DNA of 64,000 nt from GCA-2715965 sp047608975 (GTDB lineage: Bacteria > Verrucomicrobiota > Verrucomicrobiia > Limisphaerales > JAYPXF01): assembly GCA_047608975.1 (NCBI GenBank), contig JBLFYM010000011.1:11676-75675 (forward strand), given 5' to 3'. Positions 26,492-35,049 of the stretch are shown here, piece by piece. A program made the position numbers and the translations under genes. Below the pieces are notes generated by a model that was not told the origin of the DNA, did not search any database, and saw nothing but the letters and a program-made list of their open reading frames with translations. The stretch's first letter is position 1; each line of letters starts with the position of its first letter.

Positions 26492-29173
26492 ATGTCTCAG
26501 ACCGTGAACAACCATGCCGGTGCCCGGCTTGCTCCCCTCGTTTTGATGGCGGCAATTCTGTCCGGTCAGCCGACGTCTGCGGCGGAATGGTGGTCTGTGA
26601 AACCGGTCGTGCGACCGAAGCCTCCGTCGGCCTCCGCGCACGCCGTGGACGCGTTCGTGCAAAGCCGCCGGCAAAAAGAGCGGCTGCCTTCCACCCCGAC
26701 AGCGGATCGGCGCACGCTTATCCGCCGTTTGTATTTTGACCTGTTGGGACTGCCTCCACGCCCCGAACGAGTTGCGGCGTTCATCAATGACCCGGACCCA
26801 TCGGCCTACGAGAACCTCGTCGATGACCTCCTCAAGTCACCGCACTTCGGAGAACGTTGGGCGCGACATTGGCTGGACATCGCCCACTACGCGGACACTC
26901 ACGGGTTTGAGCGGGACAAGCTCCGGACGCACGCATGGCGTTATCGTGACTACGTGATTCGATCGTTCAATAGTGACAAACCATACAATGACTTCATCCG
27001 CGAACAGATCGCGGGGGATGTCATCGAGCCGAACAGTCCGGAGGCGATTGTGGCGACGGGATTTCTGGCTGCGGGTCCTTGGGATTTCGTTGGGCAGGCC
27101 GAAACAAAGAGTCCGGTTTTGCGGCGGGCCGCCCGGGCGGATGATCTCGATGACATGGTCACCCAGGTGATGACTGCGACGATGGGAATGACGATCAACT
27201 GTGCCCGCTGTCATGACCATAAACTGGACCCGATTTCCCAGCGCGAATACTACCAGCTCTGGTCCGTGTTCGCCGGGGTCAAGCGGAGCGACCGGTCACT
27301 CGTCACGCCCGATACAAAGCGGAAAGAGGAACTTCAAAAAAAGCTTCGAAGCCGCCGCTCAGAACTGGGTCGTCTCACCGGGGAAGGACTGAATCTGGCG
27401 GACTATGTAGGCGGGGGAGACGGTCGCGGTTCTGGTGTGAAGGATCAGGGGATCAGTATCCTCGATGGCAATTTTGTGACGAAGAAGCTTGGCTATTCCA
27501 AGGACATCAAGGTCAACCGATTGCAAAAACTCTCCTGGCCGGGCGATCCGGCGAATCCGGCGCGGTATGTGCAATGGGTGTTCCTTCCCGATGGCAGGAC
27601 ACCCGTTCCCGTGGCTTACAAGCTGGAGGTTGATACGCTTCCTCCCACCTCCGGGCACACCTGGGATGCAGTGCGGAACGGCAAGCTGCAATCGCAGGTT
27701 CACGCCAGAATTGATGGTATCGACTATGATTCGGCCGGACATTCCATTCTCGGGCTCCACGCAAATGGGGGCATCTGTTTCAACCTACGTGAAATTCGAA
27801 AGGATAGCGGACTCACCAAGTTCAGATTCAGAGCCATGGCCGGATTTGGAGCACTGGACAGCGCTGCCGGTAGCAAGGGCGGATTCAGCGTCTACGTGGA
27901 CGCTGAATTGAAATTCCAGAATCTGAAAATGCGGAAGGATGAATCCGCACGGATCGATATCGAAGTCCCTCCAAACGCCCGTTACCTGACGCTCGTGGCG
28001 ACCGATGGAGGGGATGGGATCGGCCATGATCTTTTCTTCCTTGGCGATCCGAAACTGACTCCGTTGGTGGATGTTTCCCGATTGAATACCAAGGACGAGC
28101 AGCGACTGGGAAAATTGCGGAAAGAAGCAGAGCGATTGGAGCGGGAGGTCGCCGCGTTTACCAATCCAGATAAGGTCTATGCAGTGGTCGGTGGCACCGC
28201 ACCGGTGATCAACGTGCTCTATCGCGGGAGCCCGGAGGATGCGAAAGATGAGGTCTCTCCCGGAGCTCTCAGCTGGACGAAGCACGCGTCCGCGAAACTC
28301 GGCGATAACCAGACTCTGGAAGGTGAACGTCGCCGGCGATTGGCGGAATGGATCGTGCACCCCGACAATCCATTGACGCGTCGGGTGATCGTCAACCGGC
28401 TTTGGCATCACCACTTCGGGCAGGGAATTGTTTCCACACCCAGCGATTTTGGTGGCGGCGGAACCCAACCCTCGCATCCGGAACTGTTGGATTATCTGGC
28501 GGATGAACTACTCCGGCAGAACTGGTCATTAAAGGCGATCCATCGACTCATCCTCACCAGTGAGACTTACAAGAAATCTTCACTGCCCGCTGGTTTGGAA
28601 TTTGAATCCGCCCGCCGCAGTGATGCCGGGAACCGTTTCCTGTGGCGGCAGAATCCGCGGCGACTCGATGCGGAGTCGCTTCGGGACGCGGTTCTATCCA
28701 CCACCGGAAAACTGAATCCGGCGATGGGCGGACCAGGGTTTCGAGATTTCGAATACCAGGAAGCCTATGCCCCGATCTACACGTACATTACGCCGGATAA
28801 GCCGGAGCTATGGCGACGCAGCGTATATCGATTCATAGTGCGGACGACACCGCACGAGTTTCTGACCACGCTCGATTGCCCGGATGCCGCGAGCCTCACC
28901 CCGGTGCGGAACCGGACCACCACCCCGCTGCAAAGTCTGACCCTCTTGAACAACGAGTTTATGCTGAAGCAGGCCGGTTACTTCGCCGAACGCCTCCGGG
29001 CCGAGGTGGGAACTGATCCCGAAGCCCAAACGCGACGGGCATTCCAACTCGCCCTGACGAGAACTCCGGCCGCGCCTGAACTGGCCGCGGGAGAACGACT
29101 CATCCGCGAACGCAGTCTGTTCGATTTTTGCCGAATGCTCCTCAATGCCAACGAATTTGCATACGTGGACTGA
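26492..29173 (+). CDS. PSD1-type protein (DUF1549 + DUF1553) lacking the N-terminal cytochrome domain
   Basis: 893 residues with signal peptide ending near PTSAAE. DUF1549 (about residues 50-260) contains RRLYFDLLGLPPRPERV, HFGERWARHWLDIAHYAD and one heme-type motif CARCHDHK at about residue 237. The middle (about 270-560) holds a coiled-coil stretch and a beta-rich insert. DUF1553 (about 610-870) contains NPLTRRVIVNRLWHHHFGQGIV, LTSETYKKSS and NRFLWRQNPRRLDAESLRDAVL. Unlike the paralogue at 36722 there is no PSCyt1 CxxCH at the start. It ends 3 bases before the DUF1501 gene, the classic pairing. Function of the family is not established. Confidence 0.92.
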   Translation: MSQTVNNHAGARLAPLVLMAAILSGQPTSAAEWWSVKPVVRPKPPSASAHAVDAFVQSRRQKERLPSTPTADRRTLIRRLYFDLLGLPPRPERVAAFINDPDPSAYENLVDDLLKSPHFGERWARHWLDIAHYADTHGFERDKLRTHAWRYRDYVIRSFNSDKPYNDFIREQIAGDVIEPNSPEAIVATGFLAAGPWDFVGQAETKSPVLRRAARADDLDDMVTQVMTATMGMTINCARCHDHKLDPISQREYYQLWSVFAGVKRSDRSLVTPDTKRKEELQKKLRSRRSELGRLTGEGLNLADYVGGGDGRGSGVKDQGISILDGNFVTKKLGYSKDIKVNRLQKLSWPGDPANPARYVQWVFLPDGRTPVPVAYKLEVDTLPPTSGHTWDAVRNGKLQSQVHARIDGIDYDSAGHSILGLHANGGICFNLREIRKDSGLTKFRFRAMAGFGALDSAAGSKGGFSVYVDAELKFQNLKMRKDESARIDIEVPPNARYLTLVATDGGDGIGHDLFFLGDPKLTPLVDVSRLNTKDEQRLGKLRKEAERLEREVAAFTNPDKVYAVVGGTAPVINVLYRGSPEDAKDEVSPGALSWTKHASAKLGDNQTLEGERRRRLAEWIVHPDNPLTRRVIVNRLWHHHFGQGIVSTPSDFGGGGTQPSHPELLDYLADELLRQNWSLKAIHRLILTSETYKKSSLPAGLEFESARRSDAGNRFLWRQNPRRLDAESLRDAVLSTTGKLNPAMGGPGFRDFEYQEAYAPIYTYITPDKPELWRRSVYRFIVRTTPHEFLTTLDCPDAASLTPVRNRTTTPLQSLTLLNNEFMLKQAGYFAERLRAEVGTDPEAQTRRAFQLALTRTPAAPELAAGERLIRERSLFDFCRMLLNANEFAYVD

Positions 29174-29176
29174 CCT

Positions 29177-30631
29177 ATGCCTTATCCCTGCGGACAACAG
29201 AAACGAATCACTTCCCGGCGTGATTTTTTGACGGAACTGGGCGGCGGGTTCGGCGCGGCGGCGCTGTCGACGATGCTCGCCAGCGACGCGAAGGCCACAT
29301 CCATTTCCGGTCCCACTTCCTCAACTCATCGCGCTCACCGGCCGAAAGCGAAGGCCGTGATTCAGATCTTTTGTCCCGGTGGTCTGAGTCATGTGGATAC
29401 CTGGGATCACAAACCCGAGTTGACCAGGCGTACGGGTAAACCGTTTGACCCGGGTGGCAAGCTGCAGTTTTTCGCGTCCAAACCCGGGAACTGTCGTGGC
29501 AGTTTCTTTCCGTTTCGGGCGCAGGGGCAGAGTGGGAAATCGATCAGCAATCTCTTTCCGCACCTGGGATCGGTGGTGGACGACATCGCGTTCATTCACT
29601 CGATGCAAAACAAGAGTGCGCTGCACGGGCCCGCGATGTTCATGATGAACAGCGGATTCATTCTGCCAGGCTTTCCCTCCATGGGGTCCTGGGTGACCTA
29701 CGGACTGGGCAGTGAGGCAGATAATCTACCGGCGTTCGTTGTGCTTCCGGATCCCCGGGGACTCCCGCCGGGCGGAGTGATCAATTGGGGTGCCGGCTTC
29801 TTGCCCGCCGTCTATCAGGGGACGACGATGGAAACCGATCCGGACAAGGATCCCATCGCTGACCTGTTTCCACCTGCTGCCTACGCATCGAAGGACGGTG
29901 ACAAATCAGATCGAGAGTTCCTCCAGCTCCTGAACCAACGACACGCGAAGCAACGTCCGGACAACACGGAACTCAGCGCCCGCATCTCTGCGTACGAAAT
30001 GGCCGCCCGCCTTCAGCTGAGCGCGCCGGAGGTGACGGAGATACGGGGTGAATCCAACGCGACCCGAAATCTGTATCAACTCGAGCACGAGGATATCGGA
30101 CCCTTCAGTCGTCAATGCCTGCTGGCCCGGCGCCTCGTGGAGCGTGGCGTGAGATTTGTACAGATCTTCTGTGGTGCGGAAAATACCACCCAGAGAAAGA
30201 TCCGTCCGAACTGGGATTCACACGAAGACCTCGTACGCGACCACGGATACTGGGGGGCGGTTCTGGACAGTGGCGCCGCTGCGCTCCTTCGAGATTTGAA
30301 GTCCCGCGGCATGCTCGACGAAACCTTGGTCATCTGTACCACTGAATTTGGCCGCCAACCCGCGGCGCAGAAGGACAAGGGAAGAGATCACAATGGCGGA
30401 GCGTTCACCTCCTGGCTTGCCGGTGGCGGGATCAAAGGCGGGGTCAGCTTCGGTGAGACCGATGAACTCGGATTCAAAGCTGCGATTCATCCGACCTACA
30501 GCTACGATCTCCATGCCACCGCCCTTCATCTGCTCGGCATCGATCACACCAAACTGTCCTTCTATCACAACGGCATCGACCGCCGTCTGACCGATGTGCA
30601 TGGCCATGTGATCCGCGAACTGCTGGCGTGA
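29177..30631 (+). CDS. DUF1501 Tat-exported protein
   Basis: 484 residues. The N-terminus carries a twin-arginine signal (ITSRRDFLTELGGGFGAAALS). The body is typical DUF1501, an alkaline-phosphatase-superfamily-like fold: KAVIQIFCPGGLSHVDTWDHKPEL, GSWVTYGLGSEADNLPAFVVL, CLLARRLVERGVRFVQIF, NWDSHEDL, ETLVICTTEFGRQPAAQ, GRDHNGGAFTSWLAGGGIKGG. It follows the PSD1 gene by 3 bases and precedes the beta-helix gene by 7, so one operon is likely. Biochemical role unknown. Confidence 0.92.
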   Translation: MPYPCGQQKRITSRRDFLTELGGGFGAAALSTMLASDAKATSISGPTSSTHRAHRPKAKAVIQIFCPGGLSHVDTWDHKPELTRRTGKPFDPGGKLQFFASKPGNCRGSFFPFRAQGQSGKSISNLFPHLGSVVDDIAFIHSMQNKSALHGPAMFMMNSGFILPGFPSMGSWVTYGLGSEADNLPAFVVLPDPRGLPPGGVINWGAGFLPAVYQGTTMETDPDKDPIADLFPPAAYASKDGDKSDREFLQLLNQRHAKQRPDNTELSARISAYEMAARLQLSAPEVTEIRGESNATRNLYQLEHEDIGPFSRQCLLARRLVERGVRFVQIFCGAENTTQRKIRPNWDSHEDLVRDHGYWGAVLDSGAAALLRDLKSRGMLDETLVICTTEFGRQPAAQKDKGRDHNGGAFTSWLAGGGIKGGVSFGETDELGFKAAIHPTYSYDLHATALHLLGIDHTKLSFYHNGIDRRLTDVHGHVIRELLA

Positions 30632-30638
30632 GTGCGTT

Positions 30639-31529
30639 ATGAAACAGGGTGTGCTGATCCTCTGCCTGCTCGTGCTGGGCGACGTTCATGCCGCCGAACC
30701 GACACTCGTCCGGACCACAACCCTGGTCCTGTCGGAAGGCGGAACCGCCGCCAAACCGACGATCTTCGACGGGGAAGGAATGGTGATCGATCTGGGAATT
30801 GACGTCAGTGATCACAACTGGAAAAAGGAAGGCGACCTCTGGACTTCAACTCCACAGCTGCTGGGCGAGCTTGTCCGTGAACCGACGATGGCCGGGCAGA
30901 TGGCGGGTTTGTTCGTCGAGAGGATTCCGATGACGATCCCGCGCGATCTGGAGATGGAGAAAATCCGACCTGATCGCAAATCGCGTTGTTACTTTCCGCC
31001 AGCAAAACTTCGCCCCGGCCAGATGGGATATTCCGCGGCTGGCTCGATCTGTTTTCGTTGGCCTGCTGGAGTGGAACCCGGTAGCAAGCCGCTCATCTTG
31101 CCGCCCAAGCCTGGCGTGAACTGCGTGACGATTGCCTGTTCCCATATCGTGGTGAAAAACATCACGGCCAGATACGCCGGAAACGACGGCTTTAATATTC
31201 ACGGAAACCGGGTCGGTATTCGTTTGGAAAATGTCAGCGCGTTCTCAAATGCCGACGAAGGCATCAGTGCGCACGAAACGGTTCAGATGGACGTCGTCGG
31301 AGCGAAGATCGGCTGGAATGGTTCGGCGGCCGGTGGCGTGGCGGACGTCGGTGATACGGTCACGACTTACCGTAACTGCGAGGTGCATGACAATGCCGGC
31401 GCGGCATTCTATTTCAGCGGAAAGTCGCATCGAGTGACGGACACGCTGATCTTCAACCAGTCGAAGGAATTTGCCGTGAACAAGGAGACTGAGTTTGTTC
31501 AGAAGCGCATCAGCGGGCGTCCAAAATGA
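30639..31529 (+). CDS. Exported parallel beta-helix protein, probably C-terminally shortened
   Basis: 296 residues with signal peptide (ILCLLVLGDVHAAE). It aligns by eye with the last part of the 4100-7537 product: FDGEGMVIDL with LDGHGAVLDG, then NDGFNIHG, a DEGISAHE/DGFSAHE motif, TYRNC/HYRN and FYFSGKSH/YFIGLKH. It stops after the strand TLIFNQSKEF, roughly 90 residues before the paralogue ends, and sequence with a direct repeat follows at once. It may be 3'-truncated, or simply a shorter member. Pectate-lyase-like fold; activity unproven. Confidence 0.78.
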   Translation: MKQGVLILCLLVLGDVHAAEPTLVRTTTLVLSEGGTAAKPTIFDGEGMVIDLGIDVSDHNWKKEGDLWTSTPQLLGELVREPTMAGQMAGLFVERIPMTIPRDLEMEKIRPDRKSRCYFPPAKLRPGQMGYSAAGSICFRWPAGVEPGSKPLILPPKPGVNCVTIACSHIVVKNITARYAGNDGFNIHGNRVGIRLENVSAFSNADEGISAHETVQMDVVGAKIGWNGSAAGGVADVGDTVTTYRNCEVHDNAGAAFYFSGKSHRVTDTLIFNQSKEFAVNKETEFVQKRISGRPK

Positions 31530-31607
31530 GATTCTCGATGTTCCGCCCCACGGTATCCTTGGTGCGTGTGCAATCCCTTCGCGGCCAGCGCATCCATGTT
31601 CCCGCAA

Positions 31608-31663
31608 GAGCGTGGCTGCCAATATCCACGAGGCCCTCGGATAGGCCTCAGTGAGCGTGGCTG
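31608..31663. repeat. 11-base direct repeat downstream of the beta-helix gene
   Basis: GAGCGTGGCTG occurs at 31608-31618 and 31653-31663. The 31530-31702 gap between convergent genes shows no gene and looks like a dispersed repeat element. Confidence 0.45.
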
Positions 31664-31702
31664 ACGCCCGGTGGTTGTGGGCCAGAGAATCGGTCCATGC
31701 AA

Positions 31703-32326
31703 TTACAGCTTCCAGACCTTCAGATCGTCGAGCAGCAGATCACCACCGCGCATGACGAAGCGGTAGTTGGGTTTGGCCTGGTCGAGGGTGGCGTGTTTGG
31801 CGGTGAGTTTCACCCCGTTGTCGGTGGCGACGGAGACGTTCTGCCCCTCGACTGTCACGAGCATTGAATACCATTCGCCTTGCTTGAACCTGGCCTTGGT
31901 GGTTGCGAGTCGCTTTGGTTTGGATTTGGGATCCTTCTTGTCCTTGTCGAGGTTAATCGTCACCGACCCCGCACCCACATTGATGCGAAACAGGTGACCG
32001 GCCTTTTTGTTGAAGCTCAGGCTGAACGCCTTGGCCCCGTCCAATTTGAAGGAAAACTGGATCGCAGAATTATGGTTCGGCTGATGGAAGTTGAGTACGG
32101 CTGCGTGTTTGTCCGCCTTGAGTTCCTTGCCGACGATTGCGCCGTCAACGGATTTCCATTCACCCTTCACCGCCTTCCATTTGCTCCCAAGTTGCGCCTG
32201 CGAGATATCATCGGTCACCGTGGGTTTTCCAAATGACTTCGAAAGCTCGGCACCTTTGTCCGCCCGAGCGGCGGCAATCCCTGCGATCAGCAAGGCCGTC
32301 TGGAGAATGATCGTTTTGTGGCTCAT
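31703..32326 (-). CDS. Exported jelly-roll (DUF1080/LamG-like) protein
   Basis: About 207 residues from the ATG at 32326 (MSHKTIILQTALLIAGIAAARA, a clear signal peptide); the frame is open to 32395 but adds no leader. Concanavalin-like pattern: WKAVKGEWKSVDGAIVGKEL, HNSAIQFSFKLDG, WYSMLVTVEGQNVSVATDNG and a C-terminal RGGDLLLDDLKVWKL. No catalytic residues identified. Divergent from the DUF1501 gene. Confidence 0.8.
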   Translation of the reverse strand: MSHKTIILQTALLIAGIAAARADKGAELSKSFGKPTVTDDISQAQLGSKWKAVKGEWKSVDGAIVGKELKADKHAAVLNFHQPNHNSAIQFSFKLDGAKAFSLSFNKKAGHLFRINVGAGSVTINLDKDKKDPKSKPKRLATTKARFKQGEWYSMLVTVEGQNVSVATDNGVKLTAKHATLDQAKPNYRFVMRGGDLLLDDLKVWKL

Positions 32327-32451
32327 GTGCCGGAGACAATGCAATGCCGACTGAATATCCGGAAGTTGAATTATCCGTTCCGTATCGGCGGCCAAGAACT
32401 GCTTTACTGGCCGGTCGTTTGGCTCAACTCTGCCCCTCCACTCCGATATCT

Positions 32452-33909
32452 GTGAAAGACCCGATAGACTCCCATCCCATACTCTCCCGTCGGACTGCGT
32501 TGCAGGCGGGTGCGCTGGGGCTGATGGGGCTGGGCGGCAATCATCTGGCGATGCTGGAAGCCGCGGCCAAGGAATCCGACGTGACAGCGATTGTCCCGAA
32601 GGCCAAGGCCAAGTCGGTGATCTTCATCTTTCTCTCTGGGGGACTCGCCCAGCACGAGTCGTTTGATATGAAGCCGGATGCACCGAGCGAAATTCGGGGC
32701 GAGTTTGATCCCATTCCCACCCGCACGCCCGGACTGCACATCTGCGAACACCTGCCCGGACTCGCCCGGCGTAGCAAGCAATGGGCGGTGTGCCGCTCGC
32801 TGACCCATTCGTGGAATGAGCATTCGCAGGGGCACCACATCATGCTCACCGGGCGTTCGGATATTCCCGCCGGCTTCGAACCCCGCCAGCCCAAGGCCAG
32901 CAATCACCCGTCCATCGCGGCCATTGCGAACCACGTGCTGCCGCGCAACAACCTTCCGCCGGCCATCATTGTGCCGGCAAAACTCGTCAACCGGACCGGC
33001 TATGTGATCCCCGGACAACTGGCCGGCTACATGGGACCACGTCGCGATCCCTATTTCGTGGAAGCGGAACGTTTCCACCCGACCTCCTACGGAGCCTATC
33101 CTGGCTACCTGTTTCATCACGCCCGTGGACGCGAGGACGACAGTCGGCTGGCATTCGATGCTCCCAGCTTCAATCTGCCGGCCGGACTGGACATGCGCCG
33201 TGTCCGGGGACGGCTTGGCATTACCGCCCAGCTCGACAATCAGCAGGCCCACCTCGAAACGGCCGGAGCGGCGCGGTCGATGGACAGCTATCGGGACATG
33301 GCCATTTCCCTGCTCGGTGATCCCCAGGTCAAAGGCGCGTTCGACGTCATGGCCGCCGATCCGAAACTACAGGATCGTTACGGTCGCAATTCCTTCGGCT
33401 GGTCACTGCTGATGGCGCGGCAACTCGTCGAAGCCGGCGTTCGTCTCGTGCAGGTCAACCTCGGTAATAACTCGAGTTGGGACACCCATCAGGCGGCTTG
33501 GCCCAACCTGAAGAACTTCCTTTTGCCGCCGACCGATCAGGCACTTTCCGCCCTTTTGGATGACCTGTCGGAAAGCGGTCTGCTCGATGAAACGCTCGTC
33601 GTAATGGCCGGCGAGTTCGGTCGTACGCCGAAGATCTCGACTCTCCCCAGTGCCACGCTCCCCGGTCGGGACCACTGGGGCGCCGTGCAATCGGTTTTCT
33701 TCGCGGGCGGCGGCGTGCAAGGCGGCCGTGCCATCGGTTCCTCCGACGAGATTGGCGCCTACCCCGACAGCGATCCGCAGACCCCGGAGAATCTCGCCGC
33801 CACCATTTACGAGGCCCTGGGCATCCCCAAGACCTTCGTTTGGCACGACCCCATTCAACGTCCATTCCACGTCTATCATGGTGAACCCATCAAAGGCCTG
33901 TATTCCTGA
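32452..33909 (+). CDS. DUF1501 Tat-exported protein (second subfamily)
   Basis: 485 residues from a GTG at 32452. That start places a Tat signal (SRRTALQAGALGLMGLGG) at the N-terminus and leaves 125 bases to the divergent gene. An ATG at 32344 would add 36 unmotivated residues and lie 18 bases from the divergent start. Body motifs: KSVIFIFLSGGLAQHESFDMKPD, HSWNEHSQGHHIMLTGR, LMARQLVEAGVRLVQVNLG, ETLVVMAGEFGRTPKI, GRDHWGAVQSVFFAGGGVQGG. Together these are a diagnostic DUF1501 set. No PSD1 gene adjoins it. A strong terminator follows at 34035. Confidence 0.88.
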   Translation: MKDPIDSHPILSRRTALQAGALGLMGLGGNHLAMLEAAAKESDVTAIVPKAKAKSVIFIFLSGGLAQHESFDMKPDAPSEIRGEFDPIPTRTPGLHICEHLPGLARRSKQWAVCRSLTHSWNEHSQGHHIMLTGRSDIPAGFEPRQPKASNHPSIAAIANHVLPRNNLPPAIIVPAKLVNRTGYVIPGQLAGYMGPRRDPYFVEAERFHPTSYGAYPGYLFHHARGREDDSRLAFDAPSFNLPAGLDMRRVRGRLGITAQLDNQQAHLETAGAARSMDSYRDMAISLLGDPQVKGAFDVMAADPKLQDRYGRNSFGWSLLMARQLVEAGVRLVQVNLGNNSSWDTHQAAWPNLKNFLLPPTDQALSALLDDLSESGLLDETLVVMAGEFGRTPKISTLPSATLPGRDHWGAVQSVFFAGGGVQGGRAIGSSDEIGAYPDSDPQTPENLAATIYEALGIPKTFVWHDPIQRPFHVYHGEPIKGLYS

Positions 33910-33998
33910 CTCCCTTTGTAGCAGCGACCGATTCGAAGACTAACCGGGAAATGAAATTGACGAACTGAACATCTGCCACGATCTCCTCAAAATCATCC

Positions 33999-34031
33999 CT
34001 ATGGATGTCTCGTCTTAGACGAGCCCCATAG
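33999..34031 (+). ncRNA. Nested hairpin immediately ahead of a terminator; candidate structured RNA
   Basis: CTATGG (33999-34004) pairs with CCATAG (34026-34031). Inside, CTCGTC-TTA-GACGAG (34009-34023) forms a perfect 6-pair stem. Three bases later the terminator hairpin starts. The two-hairpin unit could be the 3' end of the DUF1501 transcript or a small RNA. No promoter was recognised. Confidence 0.35.
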
Positions 34032-34034
34032 CCT

Positions 34035-34069
34035 CCCCTGGGTTGCGCCCCAGGGGCTTTTTTTATTTT
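34035..34069 (+). terminator. Strong intrinsic terminator
   Basis: CCCCTGGG (34035-34042), loop TTGCGC, CCCAGGGG (34049-34056), then a T-rich run from 34058 (seven T, A, four T). It should end transcription of the DUF1501 gene and insulate the sigma-factor gene downstream. The remaining 34070-34394 shows no gene. Confidence 0.88.
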
Positions 34070-34394
34070 GCAGGGAGACGATCTGAACGAGGAGGGAAAC
34101 AATAACCAAGTAATCGAATCCAGAGGTGCTCGCGGTGTTTGTCCAATGGCTTCAACAGCGTGGTGGTCTGACAATTGTTTCCCGCGTTCCGGGGGAAGAA
34201 CGCGTCTGTTACCATGCCAAGTGTCCATGAAATCCCAGAGCTCACTACGAAAAACAGCCGTCTGATTCTGCGAAGCAGCGGTAATTCGGTTTTACAGTTT
34301 CGCGCGTCCAGTTTTCACCGCGTCGACTTTTCCGAATTTCGAACTGAGGCAAAAAGGTGTGTGAGATTTTTCGTTTCGGGGCAGTAATAGGGAA

Positions 34395-34928
34395 ATGCCA
34401 TCGGCCGAGTCCAAACAACATGAAGCGTTTGTGGAGTGTTTTGCCCGGACTGAGGGCGATTTAAGGGCTTTTGTCCGGTCATTGCTACCGACTTGGCACG
34501 ATGCAGATGAGGTGGTGCAGCAGGTGGCTTTGATTGCCTGGAGGAAATTTGATCAATTCGATCAGTCCACCAATTTCATCAAATGGGCCTGCGTGATCGC
34601 TCGTTTTGAGGCGCTGGCTTATCGGCGGAAGATGGCCCGGGACAAACTGGTCTTTCGGGAGGATCTGATGTCGAAACTGGCCGAGGAAGCGGTTGAAGAA
34701 ACCGAGGATCGGAAGGCTGAGAAAGTGGCGCTGGAAGAGTGTCTGAAGAAACTGTCCGCTGAGCAGCGGGAGTTTGTGACCTTGGCCTACACACCGGGCA
34801 CGTCGACGAAAGAATTGGCAGAGAAGGCAGGTGCGAAGCCGGGAGCTTTCTACATGCGACTGAATCGGATTCGGAAGATATTGTCGGATTGCGTTGAAAC
34901 CACGATGACGCGGGAGGAGGCGGTATGA
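34395..34928 (+). CDS. ECF-like sigma-70 factor (Rhodopirellula/Verrucomicrobium type)
   Basis: 177 residues. Region 2: FVECFARTEGDLRAFVRSLLPTWHDADEVVQQVALIAWRKFDQFD, ending with FIKWACVIARFEALAYRRK. Region 4: LKKLSAEQREFVTLAYTPGTSTKELAEKAGAKPGAFYMRLNRIRKIL, a helix-turn-helix. The size and the DADEVVQ motif fit the PVC-specific family. It lies 121 bases before a FecR-LamG gene, its probable regulator, and heads the row of exported cytochrome and DUF1501 genes. Confidence 0.93.
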   Translation: MPSAESKQHEAFVECFARTEGDLRAFVRSLLPTWHDADEVVQQVALIAWRKFDQFDQSTNFIKWACVIARFEALAYRRKMARDKLVFREDLMSKLAEEAVEETEDRKAEKVALEECLKKLSAEQREFVTLAYTPGTSTKELAEKAGAKPGAFYMRLNRIRKILSDCVETTMTREEAV

Positions 34929-34936
34929 TTATCAGA

Positions 34937-35024
34937 AGCGTTGGAGTGCACTCTAAAGCGTGCCCCAGGCCTGAAAGGCCCGAACAAGTTCGGGCCCGCA
35001 CACTAAAGCGTGAACTCCAACGCT
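34937..35024. repeat. Palindromic intergenic repeat, copy 1
   Basis: The outer arms AGCGTTGGAGT (34937-34947) and ACTCCAACGCT (35014-35024) pair perfectly. Inside are a direct repeat CTAAAGCGTG (34953 and 35003) and a 9-pair hairpin GGCCCGAAC-AA-GTTCGGGCC (34977-34996). It fills the gap between sigma factor and FecR genes. Copy 2 lies at 39575-39652. Confidence 0.85.
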
Positions 35025-35049
35025 GGCGCAGAGAGGAATCTCCCGTTCA

